Source of the DNA: Stomorhina lunata
Lineage: Eukaryota > Arthropoda > Insecta > Diptera > Rhiniidae
DNA length: 64,000 bases
Assembly (NCBI GenBank): GCA_933228675.1
Contig: OW121743.1
Location: 83,142,759-83,206,758 of the forward strand
Reading direction: 5' to 3'
The first letter of the stretch is position 1; each line of letters opens with the position of its first letter. Both the position numbers and the translations under genes were made by a program. A model generated the notes under the pieces. That model ran no database searches. It was not told the DNA's origin and saw nothing but the letters and a program-made list of their open reading frames with translations. Below are positions 1 through 11,905 of this stretch, piece after piece.

Positions 1-15
1 TTGAATTAATTTTAG

Positions 16-192
16 AGCATCAGTCCTGGTTTAGTGAATACAGAATTGATAACTGAGGAACAAAAGAAAATTAGTCGTGGTATTATTTTGCAACCTGAGG
101 ATGTTTCGCGTGCGGTAATGTTTGCTTTAACTTCACCGCCTCATGTGCATATTTATGAATTGATTATAAAACCTATGGGTGATAAAATTTAA
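16..192 (+). CDS. Last exon of an SDR-family oxidoreductase (partial)
   Basis: This is the 3' terminal exon of a short-chain dehydrogenase/reductase gene whose first part lies upstream of the window. A TTTTAG acceptor precedes position 16, and the exon encodes 58 residues ending in TAA at 190-192. It begins SISPGLVNTE, the loop after the last core strand of classical SDRs, and includes SPPHVHIYELIIKP near the C terminus. The complete gene at 47941-48765 has an equivalent exon (SISPGLVDTE ... TPPHVQVHELTIKP) behind an intron at the same place, so the two are paralogues. The predicted role is NAD(P)-dependent oxidoreduction of a small alcohol or carbonyl in the cytosol. The substrate is unknown, and the cofactor-binding and catalytic parts are not visible here. 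Confidence 0.85.
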   Translation, partial: SISPGLVNTELITEEQKKISRGIILQPEDVSRAVMFALTSPPHVHIYELIIKPMGDKI

Positions 193-196
193 ACTA

Positions 197-202
197 AATA
201 AA
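197..202 (+). terminator. Poly(A) signal AATAAA of the partial SDR gene
   Basis: A canonical AATAAA lies 5 bp after the stop codon of the first exon in the window, in an A-rich context. It is the nearest candidate 3'-end signal. Confidence 0.5.
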
Positions 203-1719
203 GTAAAAAAATTGTTTGAAATTGATTTAATATTCAAAGAAAAATATTTTTATAGAATGATTTTTAGTGAACATTTTTACGGAATTTTTGTCTGATAATT
301 TTTGTAATGAAAATTTTTGTGATAAATTTTAATAAACGAAATAAAATTTTTACAGATATTTTTTAGTGTGAAAAGTCTTAAATTAAAAATAATTATAAAC
401 TTCATTTACAACTAAACAATTTTTCATGAAAATATTTTGTTACCTAAAGTCACTCAGAAAAAAGTCTGTATAACTTTGATTTAAGGAGAAATGAAATTAC
501 TCTATCAATTTAGTAAAGACTTAAACCACAACAAAGTACGGTAAAACAATAGGGGGTTTTGGATTGGTTTCAGCATTTTTTATCTAAAAACTTAAATTTA
601 TATCTAAAAATTTAAATTAAAAAAAAATTCTTTTCAATTGTTCAAAATTAAAAAAACAAATAATGTAAAATCTCTATTTAAAATTTTTATAATTAAACAT
701 TTACTTCTTACAAAAAAAATTTTACAACCAAAATTTTTGCATTAAAATTATTTGTAATAAAATAATTTTTACATAAAAATTTTTCCAACGAAAAAGTTTT
801 TCTAAAACAATTTTCCTATAAAACTATTTTTCAGAGACCGGAGATCGTTTTATTTTTTAAATCCATCAAGTATAAATATCATTGCCGACGAAATTTTTTT
901 TCATTTCGATCGAAAAATAAAAAAGAGGTATTTATATTTAAAATATAAATATCACTCATGATGAAAATTTTAAATATCTATAACGATAAATATCCGAACA
1001 GAAAAATATTTTATTGATTGTTTTATTTTTGAACTTCTGTTTTGACTTTGAAAAAATAAAATGTTTATGAAATTTCAAAATTTTCAACAATGAATGTATG
1101 AATGTTTTCAATTTATTGCAATGTTTTAGGACATCGAAGTTAAAGATAATAGTTCTAATTGGAACTATTGGTGGTTTCTTTGATTCGCGTCTCTATTTCT
1201 ACAAAAAAAAAAAAACTTTTAAACGTTTTAAACGCATTTAGACAATGACCATTTGTTGCCCAAACCCATTTCAATATAAAATTTGCAACAATAATTGAAT
1301 TTATTGCTATTTAAACGTCCTAAAGATGCTTTATACTCGGACAAATACAGAAATAAAATTGAATTTTTTCTATCAAAATTTATTTTCATCGGATGACAAA
1401 AGATGAAAATTATTTTGAACTGTACTGATAAATATCCCAAACGATTTTTTTATATTTTATTTTCATCGGATTGAAAAAAGAAACAAAATTTTTGAACAAA
1501 TAAAAATCATGAGGGATTTTTAATATTTTTTTAAACTTCAATGATTGTTTTTTTATGGATTTAAACATGAAAATATTGTTTTAAAAGTATTAATATCCGG
1601 TCTCTGCTATTTTTACGTAAAACTTTTTTAAACAAATGTTTTAAGAACATTTTTTTACATAAATAGAACATTTTTATATCGTAAAATAGATATTCTAAAA
1701 TCGCATAACAAAAAAATTT
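203..1719. other. AT-rich intergenic DNA, no gene seen
   Basis: No coding homology was recognised. The stretch holds short A and T runs and scattered decayed pieces of the CGAAAAATTTT satellite type (for example around 700-830). Open frames here are short and without recognisable motifs. Confidence 0.5.
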
Positions 1720-3370
1720 CTATTGAAAATGTAACGGAAAATTTTTGTACCAAAAAATTTTTTGATGAAAAATTCTCTTAAAAATTTAATTTTTAGAAAA
1801 TTTGTTATTGATAATGTTAAGAATTATTACATGACGAAAATTATATAACGAAAATGTTCTACTAAAAAATTTTAATATCGCAAAATGTTATAAAGAATAA
1901 TTTTTCTATTAAAAATTATTGTAACGAAAACTTTTTATTTAAAGTTAAAAAAGTTAAATATTCTTTTAAAAATAGTTTCTATTGAAAAACATTTCTATTA
2001 ATTACTATTTATTAACGAAAAATTATGTAACAAAATTATGTAACAAAAATGTTTTATGGAAAATTTTTATATTAAAAATATTTTATAACGAAAAATTTTT
2101 CTATTGAAATTTTTTTCATAATTTTCGAACGATTAATATTCTTTTAAAAAAGTTTATAATATCAAAGTTTCTATTAAACAATTTTTTAACATTCAGGAGA
2201 ACAGAAAAATTCTCTATTAAAAATTTTAATATTGAGAAATTTTATATTGAAATTTATTTATACCTAAAAATTTTCTCCTTAATTTTTTTTAATTTTCTAT
2301 TGAAAATTTTTAGTTCCAAAAGTTTATGATGAAATTTTCAATTAAAAAATTTCTACCTCAATTTTTTTTTTTTGATTTTTATATATTTAAGAACCAGAAA
2401 ATTTGTTAATCGAACAATTTTCTTATATAAATTATTTTTCCGTATTATTTGTTATCGATTTATTTTTATTCAAATGTTTCGTATTAAAAAATTTTTGATT
2501 TAAAATTTATATGTCAAAAAATTTTTGATTGAATATTTTCATATCGTAGAATTTTCTATTAAAAACTTTCATGTACAAAATTTTATATTTTTTTTTTTAA
2601 ATATTAGTACATAATGAAAAATATATCTATCAAAAATCATTGAAATTTTTCTTTGGAAAATTATATTAAAATTTTACTAAAGAAAACTTTCTATTGATAC
2701 TTTTTAAACTAAAATTTTTCTATCATTAATTTTTATTACGAAAAATTCTTAGTCAAAAATTTTATATGAAATAATTTTTAAGTAATAACTAATTTAACAA
2801 AAAATGTTCTGTTTTAAATTTATATTAAAAAAAAATTTATACGAATAATTTTTCTATTATAAATTTTGATTTTGAAAATTGTTTTGTAGAATTTTAATGC
2901 AACCGAAAATTTTTTTTGAAGATTTTTATAACTAAAATGTTTTTATCGATAATTTTAATAACTATAGAAAAATACTCTATTGAAAATTATTTAATTTTCC
3001 GATTTTTTTTTTAATTTTCAATATTTTAATATCGAAAAAAAATTTTATTGATTTTTTTTAAGTTTTTTAAATTTCCTATGAACATATTTTTATTTGTAAA
3101 ATTTTTTACTGGAAATTTTAATATCGAAAAATTTTAAGTATAAAATGTTTTATTAAAAAAACTAAAAATAGTTTTGTCGAATAACTTTCTATCGAAAAAT
3201 TTTCTAATTTTTTAATTTTTATATTCAAAATGTTTGTATCGAAAAATTATCACTTGAAAGTTTTTATATTTCTTAAAATTTTATAACGAAATTTTTATAT
3301 CGAAATATTTTCCATTGAAATCTTTCATATTAAAAAAGTTATATTGAAGTTTTTATAACGAAAAACTAAT
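1720..3370. repeat. Decayed AT-rich satellite array
   Basis: Variants of GAAAAATTTTTCTATTGAAA and TTTTATATCGAAAAATT recur roughly every 28-35 bp through this stretch. They are the same words as in the well-preserved arrays elsewhere in the window, but mutated and out of register. It reads as an old member of the CTATAG satellite superfamily. Confidence 0.55.
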
Positions 3371-4490
3371 AATATTAATAATTGTTTCCATAAAAAAAAG
3401 ATGAAAAGATTCTCTCAATAATAAGAAAACATGTATCCGTGAATACCTCTAATGTAAGTATTAAATAGTTTATTTATCCAAGACACTGCAAGTTATAGCA
3501 GTACAGACATTCACCCATTGATCGAGGTAAATAAATAAAAGTCAAGGCTATGAATTAAGAATGTCGCACATTGGTCTCAAATGGATATTTGTCGAAAACT
3601 CTTCGTTTTTTATAGATTAAATAATTGTTATATTCATAAAATTATTTCGACTTTTTGAAAAATTAAACTAATGACTTAAAAATAAAAAAATGTTATCCAA
3701 AATTCAAAATTTTCAAGATTATAATCTTTTAAATGCATTTTTAAGGTTGTAAATTGATTTGTTATAAGAAAATATATTATTGCATTTTTTTTGTATTAAA
3801 AATTGTTTATCAAAATACCTTTGTTACCTTTGAAATATTATAATAGCTCATAATTTTAAATTTATTGCCCCACATTTCGATGTCTAAAAAACCTCAACAC
3901 AAAAATTTAATATATTGATCTTTCATTGAACGTGCGAAATATTTATTTCTCATTAAACATTGAAAATGTTAAAGTTGTATTTTTTTGAATCGTTAAAAAA
4001 GTTTATTCCTCCATATCCTTGAGCATTTATCCTTGAACTTGTCCGTATGAAAATTAATATTTGCTTTCATTTTTGCTCATACAAAAATTCTTGTTTGTTT
4101 TATAAAAAATTTACGCAGAAAACAATTGCATGTATTTCTACTTGTACCTATAGAAGCTATAATATATTTATACCTCTCCTACACTTGCTTCAGGCTAAGA
4201 TACATTTCCGCTTAGGTTTGCATCCTACAATATGAGTAGGCGTTATATCGGGAGGTTTAATAAATGCATTTGTTGAGTATTAAAATAACAAATTGAATTG
4301 TAATGAATTCGAAAAACGTATGTTAAACAAAATTCAATGAAATTATTATTTTTAGGAAAAACCCTTTTGTATTTATTTTTTATTAATGAGATACAATGTA
4401 AAGGGTTATCCATTTTGCGGTTTCAAAAGTGAACGTAAATAAGACACATAAAATATTTTTTTTATGATATTTCTTTTTTTTTTTAAGTTT
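3371..4490. other. Intergenic DNA, no gene seen
   Basis: AT-rich sequence with ordinary complexity. No repeat family or coding homology was recognised. Confidence 0.4.
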
Positions 4491-4499
4491 GAACGTTGA

Positions 4500-5625
4500 C
4501 ATTATGTGTGAGACACTACATCATTTAAATGACAACCACGGGAAAGGTTGCAAGCATTGATTATGTTGAGGTAATTTTTGACAACTTTTTGACACATATT
4601 GGACGGTATTTTAGCTATAACTTGACGAATGTTGGTTTTTAAGTGCTCAAGAGTTAAAGGTTTATATGAATAAAAAAGCGTAGCCATACAAAAAAAGTCG
4701 AATATCGCCACGACTAGAAATTACGCGGCCTGGAAACGTCCAATAAAGCCATATTTGCTCGAGTTGTGTGGCATGTGGCACCGTCTTGTTGAAACCACAT
4801 ATTCTCCAAGTCCTATTCTTTAATAGCTAGCAAGAAAAAGTCGGTTATCCTATGACCATAACGCTCCGAATTCATGGAGACAGTCATTTCATTATCATTT
4901 TTAAAAAAGTAAGGTCCCAAACGGTGACTTTTTCTGGATATAACGGCCTCTTTTTAATTACTTGAAAACTCTAAGAAACCCAAATACGACAATTTTGTTT
5001 ATTAACATACCCATCGAGTGAGAGATGTGCCTCATCGCTGAAGAAAATTTTGTTAGAAAAATCGCCGTCTACAGCCTATTGTTCAAGCACCCAATTCACG
5101 TATCTATGACGTTTTGAATGGTCAGCTGGCTTCAGTTGTTGCGTAAGCTGGACTTTATATGGATGTAGGTGTAGATCTAAATGCAAAATGCGCCATAATG
5201 TGCCGTAACACTTGTCCTGTATTAAAAAAGTTAAACGCATGTGACATTTGTGGGTCAATTTTGCCCAATTTAAAATATTCAAATATTTGAAACTAAATGT
5301 ACAAATTGCTCAAGTTTTTTTGAAAAATGCTTTGTCAAAAGGTCTACAAAAATAAGAACTTTATTTGTAGTAGTAATTCCTAACAATAATCGTACAAAAT
5401 TTAAAAATATCAGTGTATTTAAAAAAAATAATGAGCAAATTAAACTCTTTGGGTAATTTAGACCCATTAATACAGGATAAGGGGTAAGACAGTTTTCCTA
5501 AAAACGACGAGGAATCGACACAGTCGAGTCTTCGAAAACACTTTCACTTACAGCAGCGATATTTTCAGCGGAACGAGCGAAACGATGCACAGGCCTTACA
5601 ATATTTGTAACCGCTCCTGGTTTCG
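4500..5625 (-). pseudogene. Mariner-like transposase relic
   Basis: This is a decayed Tc1/mariner-superfamily transposase read in several frames on the minus strand. In order it shows RSAENIAAVSESV near 5590, HPYKVQLTQQLKPADHSKR near 5150, FSDEAHLSLDGYVNKQNCRIW near 5020 (first catalytic Asp), and MWFQQDGATCHTTRANMALL near 4790 (second Asp). The C-terminal stretch LEHLKTNIRQVIAKIPSNMCQKVV follows near 4600. The segment that should carry the third Asp (WPPRSCDLTP type) is missing, because RGDI runs straight into FLYGYA. Frameshifts, stops and an apparent insertion at about 5283-5465 separate the pieces. No protein of normal length can be made. Terminal inverted repeats were not identified, so the element limits are approximate. 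Confidence 0.8.
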
Positions 5626-5729
5626 GATTTCATTACAATTTTGACAATTTTTTTTTTTTTTTAATTTTTAATTTGTATTAAAATACATTTTTATATTATA
5701 AAACAAAAACAAAAAAATTTAAAAACTAG

Positions 5730-6120
5730 AGCGATAGACAACTTTTTTTTATAGAAAGCTAGAGCTATAGCGAAATTTTCTATAAAAAAACTAAAGCTAT
5801 CGCCAACTTTTCTATAGGAAACTAGAGCGATCGCAAACTTTTCTTTAGAAAACTAGAGCGATCGCCAACTTTTCTATAGAAAACTAGAGCGATCGCCAAC
5901 TTTTCTATAGAAAACTAGACTGATCGCCAAATTTTCTATTAAAAACTAGAGCGATCGCCAACTGTTCTATAAAAAACTAGAGCGATCACCAACTTTTCTC
6001 TATAAAAATAGAGGAATCGCAAACAAGAGCGATAGCCAACTTTTCTATAGAAAACTAGAGCGATCGCCAACTTTTCTATAGAAAACTAGAGCGATCGCCA
6101 ACTTTTCTATGGAAAACTAT
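5730..6120. repeat. 31-bp tandem repeat with GCGATCGC spacer
   Basis: About a dozen tandem units of about 31 bp each combine the TTTTCTATAGAAAA core with the spacer CTAGAGCGATCGCCAAC. The spacer is far more G+C rich than the surroundings and contains the 8-bp palindrome GCGATCGC. Units diverge toward the left end. It belongs to the CTATAG superfamily but has a spacer seen nowhere else in the window. Confidence 0.85.
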
Positions 6121-6359
6121 TGCTTGCGTAGTTGGACGATTATGAAAACCATTATCTCCCCTTAAAGCACAACAAGTTTTGATAATTTTTATGCGTTGTG
6201 TGATACTTAAGCGATCCATTTTCGTCAATATCAGACTTTCAACTAAAAAGAAAAAAATTGGTTTAAAAACTTGCTTTGACAGATGCCGAATTCCAGTCCT
6301 ATACTTTTAAAAACACGAAAGTGATAACCCTTTAGATATGGTTATCAAAATGCAAGAAT

Positions 6360-6533
6360 CGATTTTTTAAAAATTTTAATGTGGGGTTTATATAACTTAA
6401 GCGGCTTACGATTGAGTGAAATTTACATGTATTGGGTTTATGTTACAATAACAAAACACATGTAAATTTCACTCAATCGTCAGCCGCTTGAGCTATATAA
6501 ACCCCACATAAGCATTAAAAATTTTTTTTAAAC
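6360..6533. repeat. Foldback palindrome (MITE-like hairpin)
   Basis: Two arms of 51 bp (6380-6430 and 6458-6508) are inverted copies with three mismatches around a 27-nt loop. They begin TGTGGGGTTTATATA and end ACATGT. Weaker A/T-rich complementarity (TTTTTAATG) continues outside the arms. It may be a short non-autonomous foldback element or a hairpin-forming transcript. No clear target duplication was found. Confidence 0.75.
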
Positions 6534-6639
6534 TACTATCTAATGGTATAAATTTCATCCAAGTCGAAAGACATCAGTTTCAAAAGTTTGGTCATTTGAC
6601 GTGAATTCCCACACATACTTTCTTTTTGTGTCATTTTAG

Positions 6640-6930
6640 TGGTTTTCGGAAGTGGTTTTTGTATGAAAGCCATAGTCAAATATGGGCCGATTCCTATAAA
6701 ATTTGATATACTGATTAATAGTTGCATAAAACTTCTCTGTTCTAAATAAAGTTGTCATATCTATTACAATTGGATTAATTTATCAGCATTAATGTGACTC
6801 CCGGGGCGGCGTTATATGGGAGCTTTAACTAAATGTGAATGGATTTCGCCCATTTTCTATACACCAATTGTGACAAAATGTTCCACACTGGCTGGTATTG
6901 ACTTCAAACATTCTTGTGCTGAATTTAGTG
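6640..6930. repeat. Fragment of dispersed fly repeat (GGACCGATTT type)
   Basis: Words such as ATGAAAGCCATAGTCAAATATGG, ATGGGAGCTTTAACTAAATGTG and GATTTCGCCCATTTTC resemble the internal repeats of the element family better preserved at 25541-26330 and 44127-44900. It is divergent and incomplete. A short arginine-run reading frame overlapping it (TTC/TCT repeat near 7010) has no recognisable homology. Confidence 0.4.
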
Positions 6931-7079
6931 GTCATAGCTATTAAAGTTAATAATTTATTGGCATCTAAGTGTTTTTTTAGGAGGAATTTGGGCTGCTTCC
7001 ATAGCCTTCTTCTTCTTCTTCTGTTATCCTTGACTCTCAGTGGAGCATAGGGCCTCAAGCTTTCATAGCCTAGAAAAAT

Positions 7080-8820
7080 GTATAACAAAAATTTTTAGAC
7101 GAAAAATTTTGGACGAAAAATTTTCTATAGAAAACCTTAAAGACGAACAATTTTCTATAGAAAAATTTTAAGACTAACATTTTTCTATAGAAAAATTTTA
7201 AGACAAAAAATTTTCTATAAAAAATTTTACGACGAAAAATTTTATTACGAAAAATTTTATGACAAAAAATGTTCTATAGAAAAATTTTATGACGAAAAAT
7301 TTTCTATGTTAAAATTAAATCACAAAAATATTATCTGTTGAAAAATTATATATCGAAAAATTTTCTATAAAAAAATTTTAAGACTTAAAATGTTCTTTAG
7401 AAAAAATTTATGACAAAATATTTTTTATTAAAAATTTTTAGACAAAAAATTTTTTATAGAAAAATTTTATTATAAATTTTTTGTTGAAAAATTTTATTAT
7501 AAATTTTTTGTAGAAAAATTTCAAGACGCAAAATTTTATGACGAAAAATTTTCTATGTTAAAATTATATGACGAAAATATTATCTGTTAAAAAATTATAT
7601 GTCGAAAAATTTTCTATAAAAAAATTCTAAGAAAACAAAAATTTTATGACAAAATATTTTTTATTAAAAATTTTTAGACGAAAAATTTTTTTATAGAAGA
7701 ATTTTATTATAAATTTTTTGTAGAAAAATTTTTTTATAAATTTTTTGTAGAAAAATTTTAAGACGCAAAATTTTTTATAGAAAAATTTACAATGAAAAAT
7801 TTTATTATAAATTTTTTGTAGAAAAATTATAACGAAAAATTTTCTATAGAAAAGTTTTATGTCGAAAAATTTTCTATAGAAAAATTTAAAGATCAAATTT
7901 GGTTTTAGAAATATTTTATGACAAAAAATTTTTAATAAAAAATTTTATGACGAAACATTTTTTATAAAAAATTTAAAGACGGACAATTTCCTAAAGAATA
8001 ATTTTAAGACGAAAAATTTTATGATAAAAAAGTTTCTGTAGAAAATTGTTTTTATAGAAAAATTTTATGAAAAAAATTTAATATGAATGAACATTTTTCT
8101 ATAGAAAAATTAACAAAAACGAAAATTTTTCAATAAAAAAATTATAAATAAATTATATCACAAAAATATTATCTGTTGAATAATTATATATCGAAAAATT
8201 TTCTATAAAAAAATTTTAAGACTAAAAATGATCTTTAGAAAAATTTTATGACAAAATATTTTTTATTAAAAATTTTTAGGCGAAAAATTTTTTATAAAAA
8301 AATTTTATTATCATTTTTTTGTAAAAAATTTTAAAACAAATAAATTTTCTAACGAAAAATTTTAAGACGCAAAATTTTATGACGAAAAATTTTTTATTAA
8401 AAATTTGTAGACGGAAAATTTTTTATAGAAAAACTTACAATGAAAAATTGTTTTATAAATTTTTTGTAGAAAAATTGTAACGAACAATTTTCTATAGAAA
8501 AGTTTTATGTCGAAAAATTTTCTATAGAAAAATTTAAAGACGAAATTTGGTTTTAGAAAAATTTTTAAACAAAAAATTTTTAATAAAAAATTTTATGACG
8601 AAACATTTTTTATAAAAAAATATTAAGACGGAAAATTTTCGAAAGAATAATTTTAAGACGAAAAATTTTATGATAAAAAAGTTTCTGTAGAAAATTGTTT
8701 CTATATAAAAATTTTATGAAAAAAATATTCTATGTAAATATTAATGACAAAAAATTTAATATAATGAACATTTTTCCATAGAAAAATTAAAACGAAAATT
8801 TTTCAATAAAAAAATTAAAA
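7080..8820. repeat. AT-rich CTATAG satellite array (AAGACG spacer)
   Basis: Tandem, moderately diverged units of about 29-31 bp combine GAAAAATTTT, TTTTCTATAGAAAA and spacers such as AAGACG, ATGACG and ATGTCG. A block around 7260-7700 is repeated with changes at 8150-8700 (for example ATATTATCTGTTGAA at both), suggesting a larger segmental duplication inside the array. Confidence 0.85.
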
Positions 8821-8837
8821 AATTACGAAAATGCTTC

Positions 8838-8871
8838 GGACAGACAGATTGACAGACAGATGGGCAGACAA

Positions 8872-8936
<65 letters not shown>

Positions 8937-8970
8937 TGGACAGACAGACAGACAGACAGATGAACAGATA
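8838..8970. repeat. (GACA)n simple repeat
   Basis: A run of GACA tetranucleotides is interrupted by GATG, GATT and GGGC variants. It directly follows the satellite array. Confidence 0.95.
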
Positions 8971-9927
8971 CTTTAGATTTAGTCGTCCTTATTATTATAT
9001 CTGGATTATCTGGAATAAGATGGATCTAAAGTTCGGCGAACAACCTTAATTGGTGCCAGGCTACAGGAAACCATCAAGGAACTGCTGTGTATCTTAAACT
9101 AAAATCTACAAAATTTAAGATTAAAATTTTGGTAAGATCATAATTTTTATCTAAAATTGTTTTAAATATTTTACAAATTTATGTATACCTTTTTTTTATA
9201 ACTTCTGTTCGTACTGATAAATTTTTAATTTCCTTCATATAATTTTGCTTTTCCTCTCTAGTCATTTTTTTGGCAAACTCCCAATGTTTCAAAAATTTCC
9301 TAGTGTCTTTTTTATCCAAAAACTGTCTTTCGTTGACTCGGTTCCTTTCATTCATTTGCTATTTGCCCTTGTCATTTCCGTTAAACATAAATTTTTATTT
9401 TTGTTTAGCATTTGATGACATTACTCCGAAATTGCTGTTGGCCATCATGATAGATGTAATAATATAACGATCATTTACATAAATAATGTCATAAGCAAAA
9501 AAAAAAAATTTAATTAAAATATTGTCTGCTTTTGTAGATTAACATTTCTCAAACTCTGTTATTTTACACAATGTTGAGAATAGTTAACATTTTAATTGTT
9601 TCGGTTTCTGTATTTTCTATATGGCTAGTGTATGTACAAAAGAAATTAGTGCAGATTGTATTAAACTTACTTTTGAAATATAGAACATTTTTGCTATACT
9701 CACTTAAATTTAAAACTTAAATTAATTTTGACTTATACCACTATTTGTGCAACTCAGCGATATATGTAAGTATATTTAATAGCAAAATTAATTGAAACAC
9801 TCGTTATGATGACCAGAGTCAAAAGCAGTTGTTTGAAACTTTTAATTGTTGTTATAATTAGATTATGACGTCATAATTATGTTCATAAATTTTATTGACT
9901 ACCTCTTTATGTTGCTCCCACTGTTGG
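8971..9927. other. Intergenic DNA, no gene seen
   Basis: No coding homology or repeat family was recognised. Its right edge is the insertion site of the first Transib element. Confidence 0.4.
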
Positions 9928-9932
9928 GGGTG
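9928..9932. repeat. Target-site duplication GGGTG, left copy
   Basis: The five bases immediately before the CACAGTG end match the five bases immediately after the opposite end (15464-15468). Confidence 0.9.
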
Positions 9933-11350
9933 CACAGTGGTTTACGGACGCTTTTTTTTGGAAATAATTCTGTAACTTTTGAACGACTGGAGATATTTGA
10001 ATGAAATTTGACATGGTGATAGTCAAGGAGTATTCGAGTTGGTTTTTAAAAGCACTGGTCCATGAGGGGTCGGGAGAGTGATTGATGGACCTTCAAAGTT
10101 GGTCACCTCGGGTGTTCGACTTTTTTAAAAATTCGCCAAAAATCCATTTATGTATGGATTGAAAAGAAATTTTAAACTTAAGTTGTCCTTGAGAAGATCT
10201 ACAAAAAATACGCTTAAATGTGTAGGTTATCTCCTTTGGATTTCGAGATATTTGGGTAAAAAGGAATTTTTAGGTTGATTTTTTACCTCTTTTTTTAAGC
10301 TTTTTTTGATCTGGTGGACGCATCTGAGGACCAAAAATTTTTTAAGAATATTCTTTAAATTTGTAATAAAATTCTGAATAATTTTTGTGCAAGTTAGTTA
10401 TAGAAATCTTCTTTTGTTTAAAAGTTAAAAATATTCAAAGTTGAAACTTACAAAAAATTTCGCTTTTTTTTTAGTTTTTCCCCAAAAGATAGCTATATTT
10501 TTTCACTAATAAAAAAATATTTTCTTAAGAAACATAAAAAGATTTTTAAAGTTTTTAAAAGAAAACATAATGAGAATGCGTATAAAACAAATTTCTTGCT
10601 AATTGGACTTTTGGTCCTCGCACATGTCCTCTCCAAAAAATGGCAATTTGTAAAAAAAAAAATTAGTTTAAACAAAAATTTCTCAAAAGGCAAAGCACCG
10701 ATTTGAAAAAAATTATAATGTTCATATTTTCCAATATATCTGTTATTGATTAGAAAAGTTTTTTCTGAAACGCGCTGCAAATAGAGACAGTGTTGCCATA
10801 TTTGTAAAAAAACTCATTTTTTGAAACACCTTTTTCCCCAGTTGGGAATTGGGGAATTTTTAAGTTAAAATTGGGAATTTTTTTTAGTCTATTGCTTTTA
10901 CATCTTATTGGTCTACATTACTACAAAATTTCATTGTAATATCTTTATCCATGTCATTTCCACAGAATATCAAAGATTAAAAATATTTTCCTTAAAAAAG
11001 CAGAAAAACAATTTTTTTTTGTTTTACGATACAAAGTGTAAAAAAAGTAACGCACTTAAAAAAAACTTTTACTTAGTGCTAATCTCCTAGTCTTTCCCGA
11101 TCTAATGATACTAAACATGTATATAAAGCATTAATACCGAGTCTTAAAAAACTCTGAAAACTTTGGCCCCCGTAGCATTTTTACACTGTTTATTTAAATA
11201 TAAGTGATGAATTTGTGCATATAAAGTTAATTATCATACTCAAATATTTCACTATTTTTAAGATGACAATGATCCTTCGCTAATAAACAAATATTTTCTT
11301 CAAAAAGATATAAATAGTTTTTTATTTTTTTAAAGAAAACATTATAAGAA
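9933..11350. repeat. Left inverted arm of the first Transib
   Basis: This arm is the inverse of 14077-15463. Only a few differences were noticed in the outer 1.2 kb, for example ATTCTGTAAC against ATTCTTTAAC near the end and TTTTTGTGC against TTTTTATGC further in. Identity drops in the innermost 150 bp, where short indels appear. Identical short reading frames in both arms (at 10493-10780 and 14616-14903, and 10908-11090 and 14306-14488) reflect this duplication and are not called as genes. Confidence 0.93.
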
Positions 11351-11905
11351 TGACTTAAAAAAATTTTATTCGATTTTGCCTTTTGTTCCAAACTAAAAAA
11401 TAAAATTTTAGTAAAAGATTCTAAATAAGTAAGTACGAGTAAGGCACCGATTTTGATAACAGTGTAAAGGTAATATATCCATAATTTGTAGCAAAAGTTT
11501 AATTAGAAGAGTACTTTTATAGTAACAGTGTGACAATTTATTTAAAATAAGATTTAAAGGCATTTTTCCGGTATTTAAAATTGGTGTATTTGAAAAAATT
11601 GCAAAATTATGTTAAGGTTATAAAATGTTTTTTTAATGTGAAAGTTAATGCAATAGGTAAAAATTGTTACAACTTGGGTTTTTCATAATGGTCAGAAAGG
11701 ATATGGTTACTCACCTCCATACAGGTAGGTTTTACGAGACGCACATATTGGTTGAGTTATATATGCACCTATTTTTAGAGGTAAAAAATACATTAATTCA
11801 TTGATTTCTTTATTATTCTTTGGATACAGGTATATATAAAAAATGTTTTTTTTTAATATAAAAAAGAAAGTTTTAAATGTAACTGCTATTAACAGTTAAA
11901 ACATC

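Noticed and set aside
6825..7088. 87-codon minus-strand frame with a run of arginines
   Set aside because: The arginines come from a TTC/TCT simple repeat and the frame overlaps a dispersed fly-repeat fragment; no homology was recognised.
9933..9971. Full recombination signal (heptamer plus nonamer) at the Transib ends
   Set aside because: Only the heptamer matches. Bases at 12- and 23-bp spacing do not resemble the nonamer at any of the four ends.
10493..11090. Short open frames in the Transib left arm, repeated at 14306-14903 in the right arm
   Set aside because: They are identical only because the arms are inverted copies; the protein sequences are low-complexity and unrecognised.
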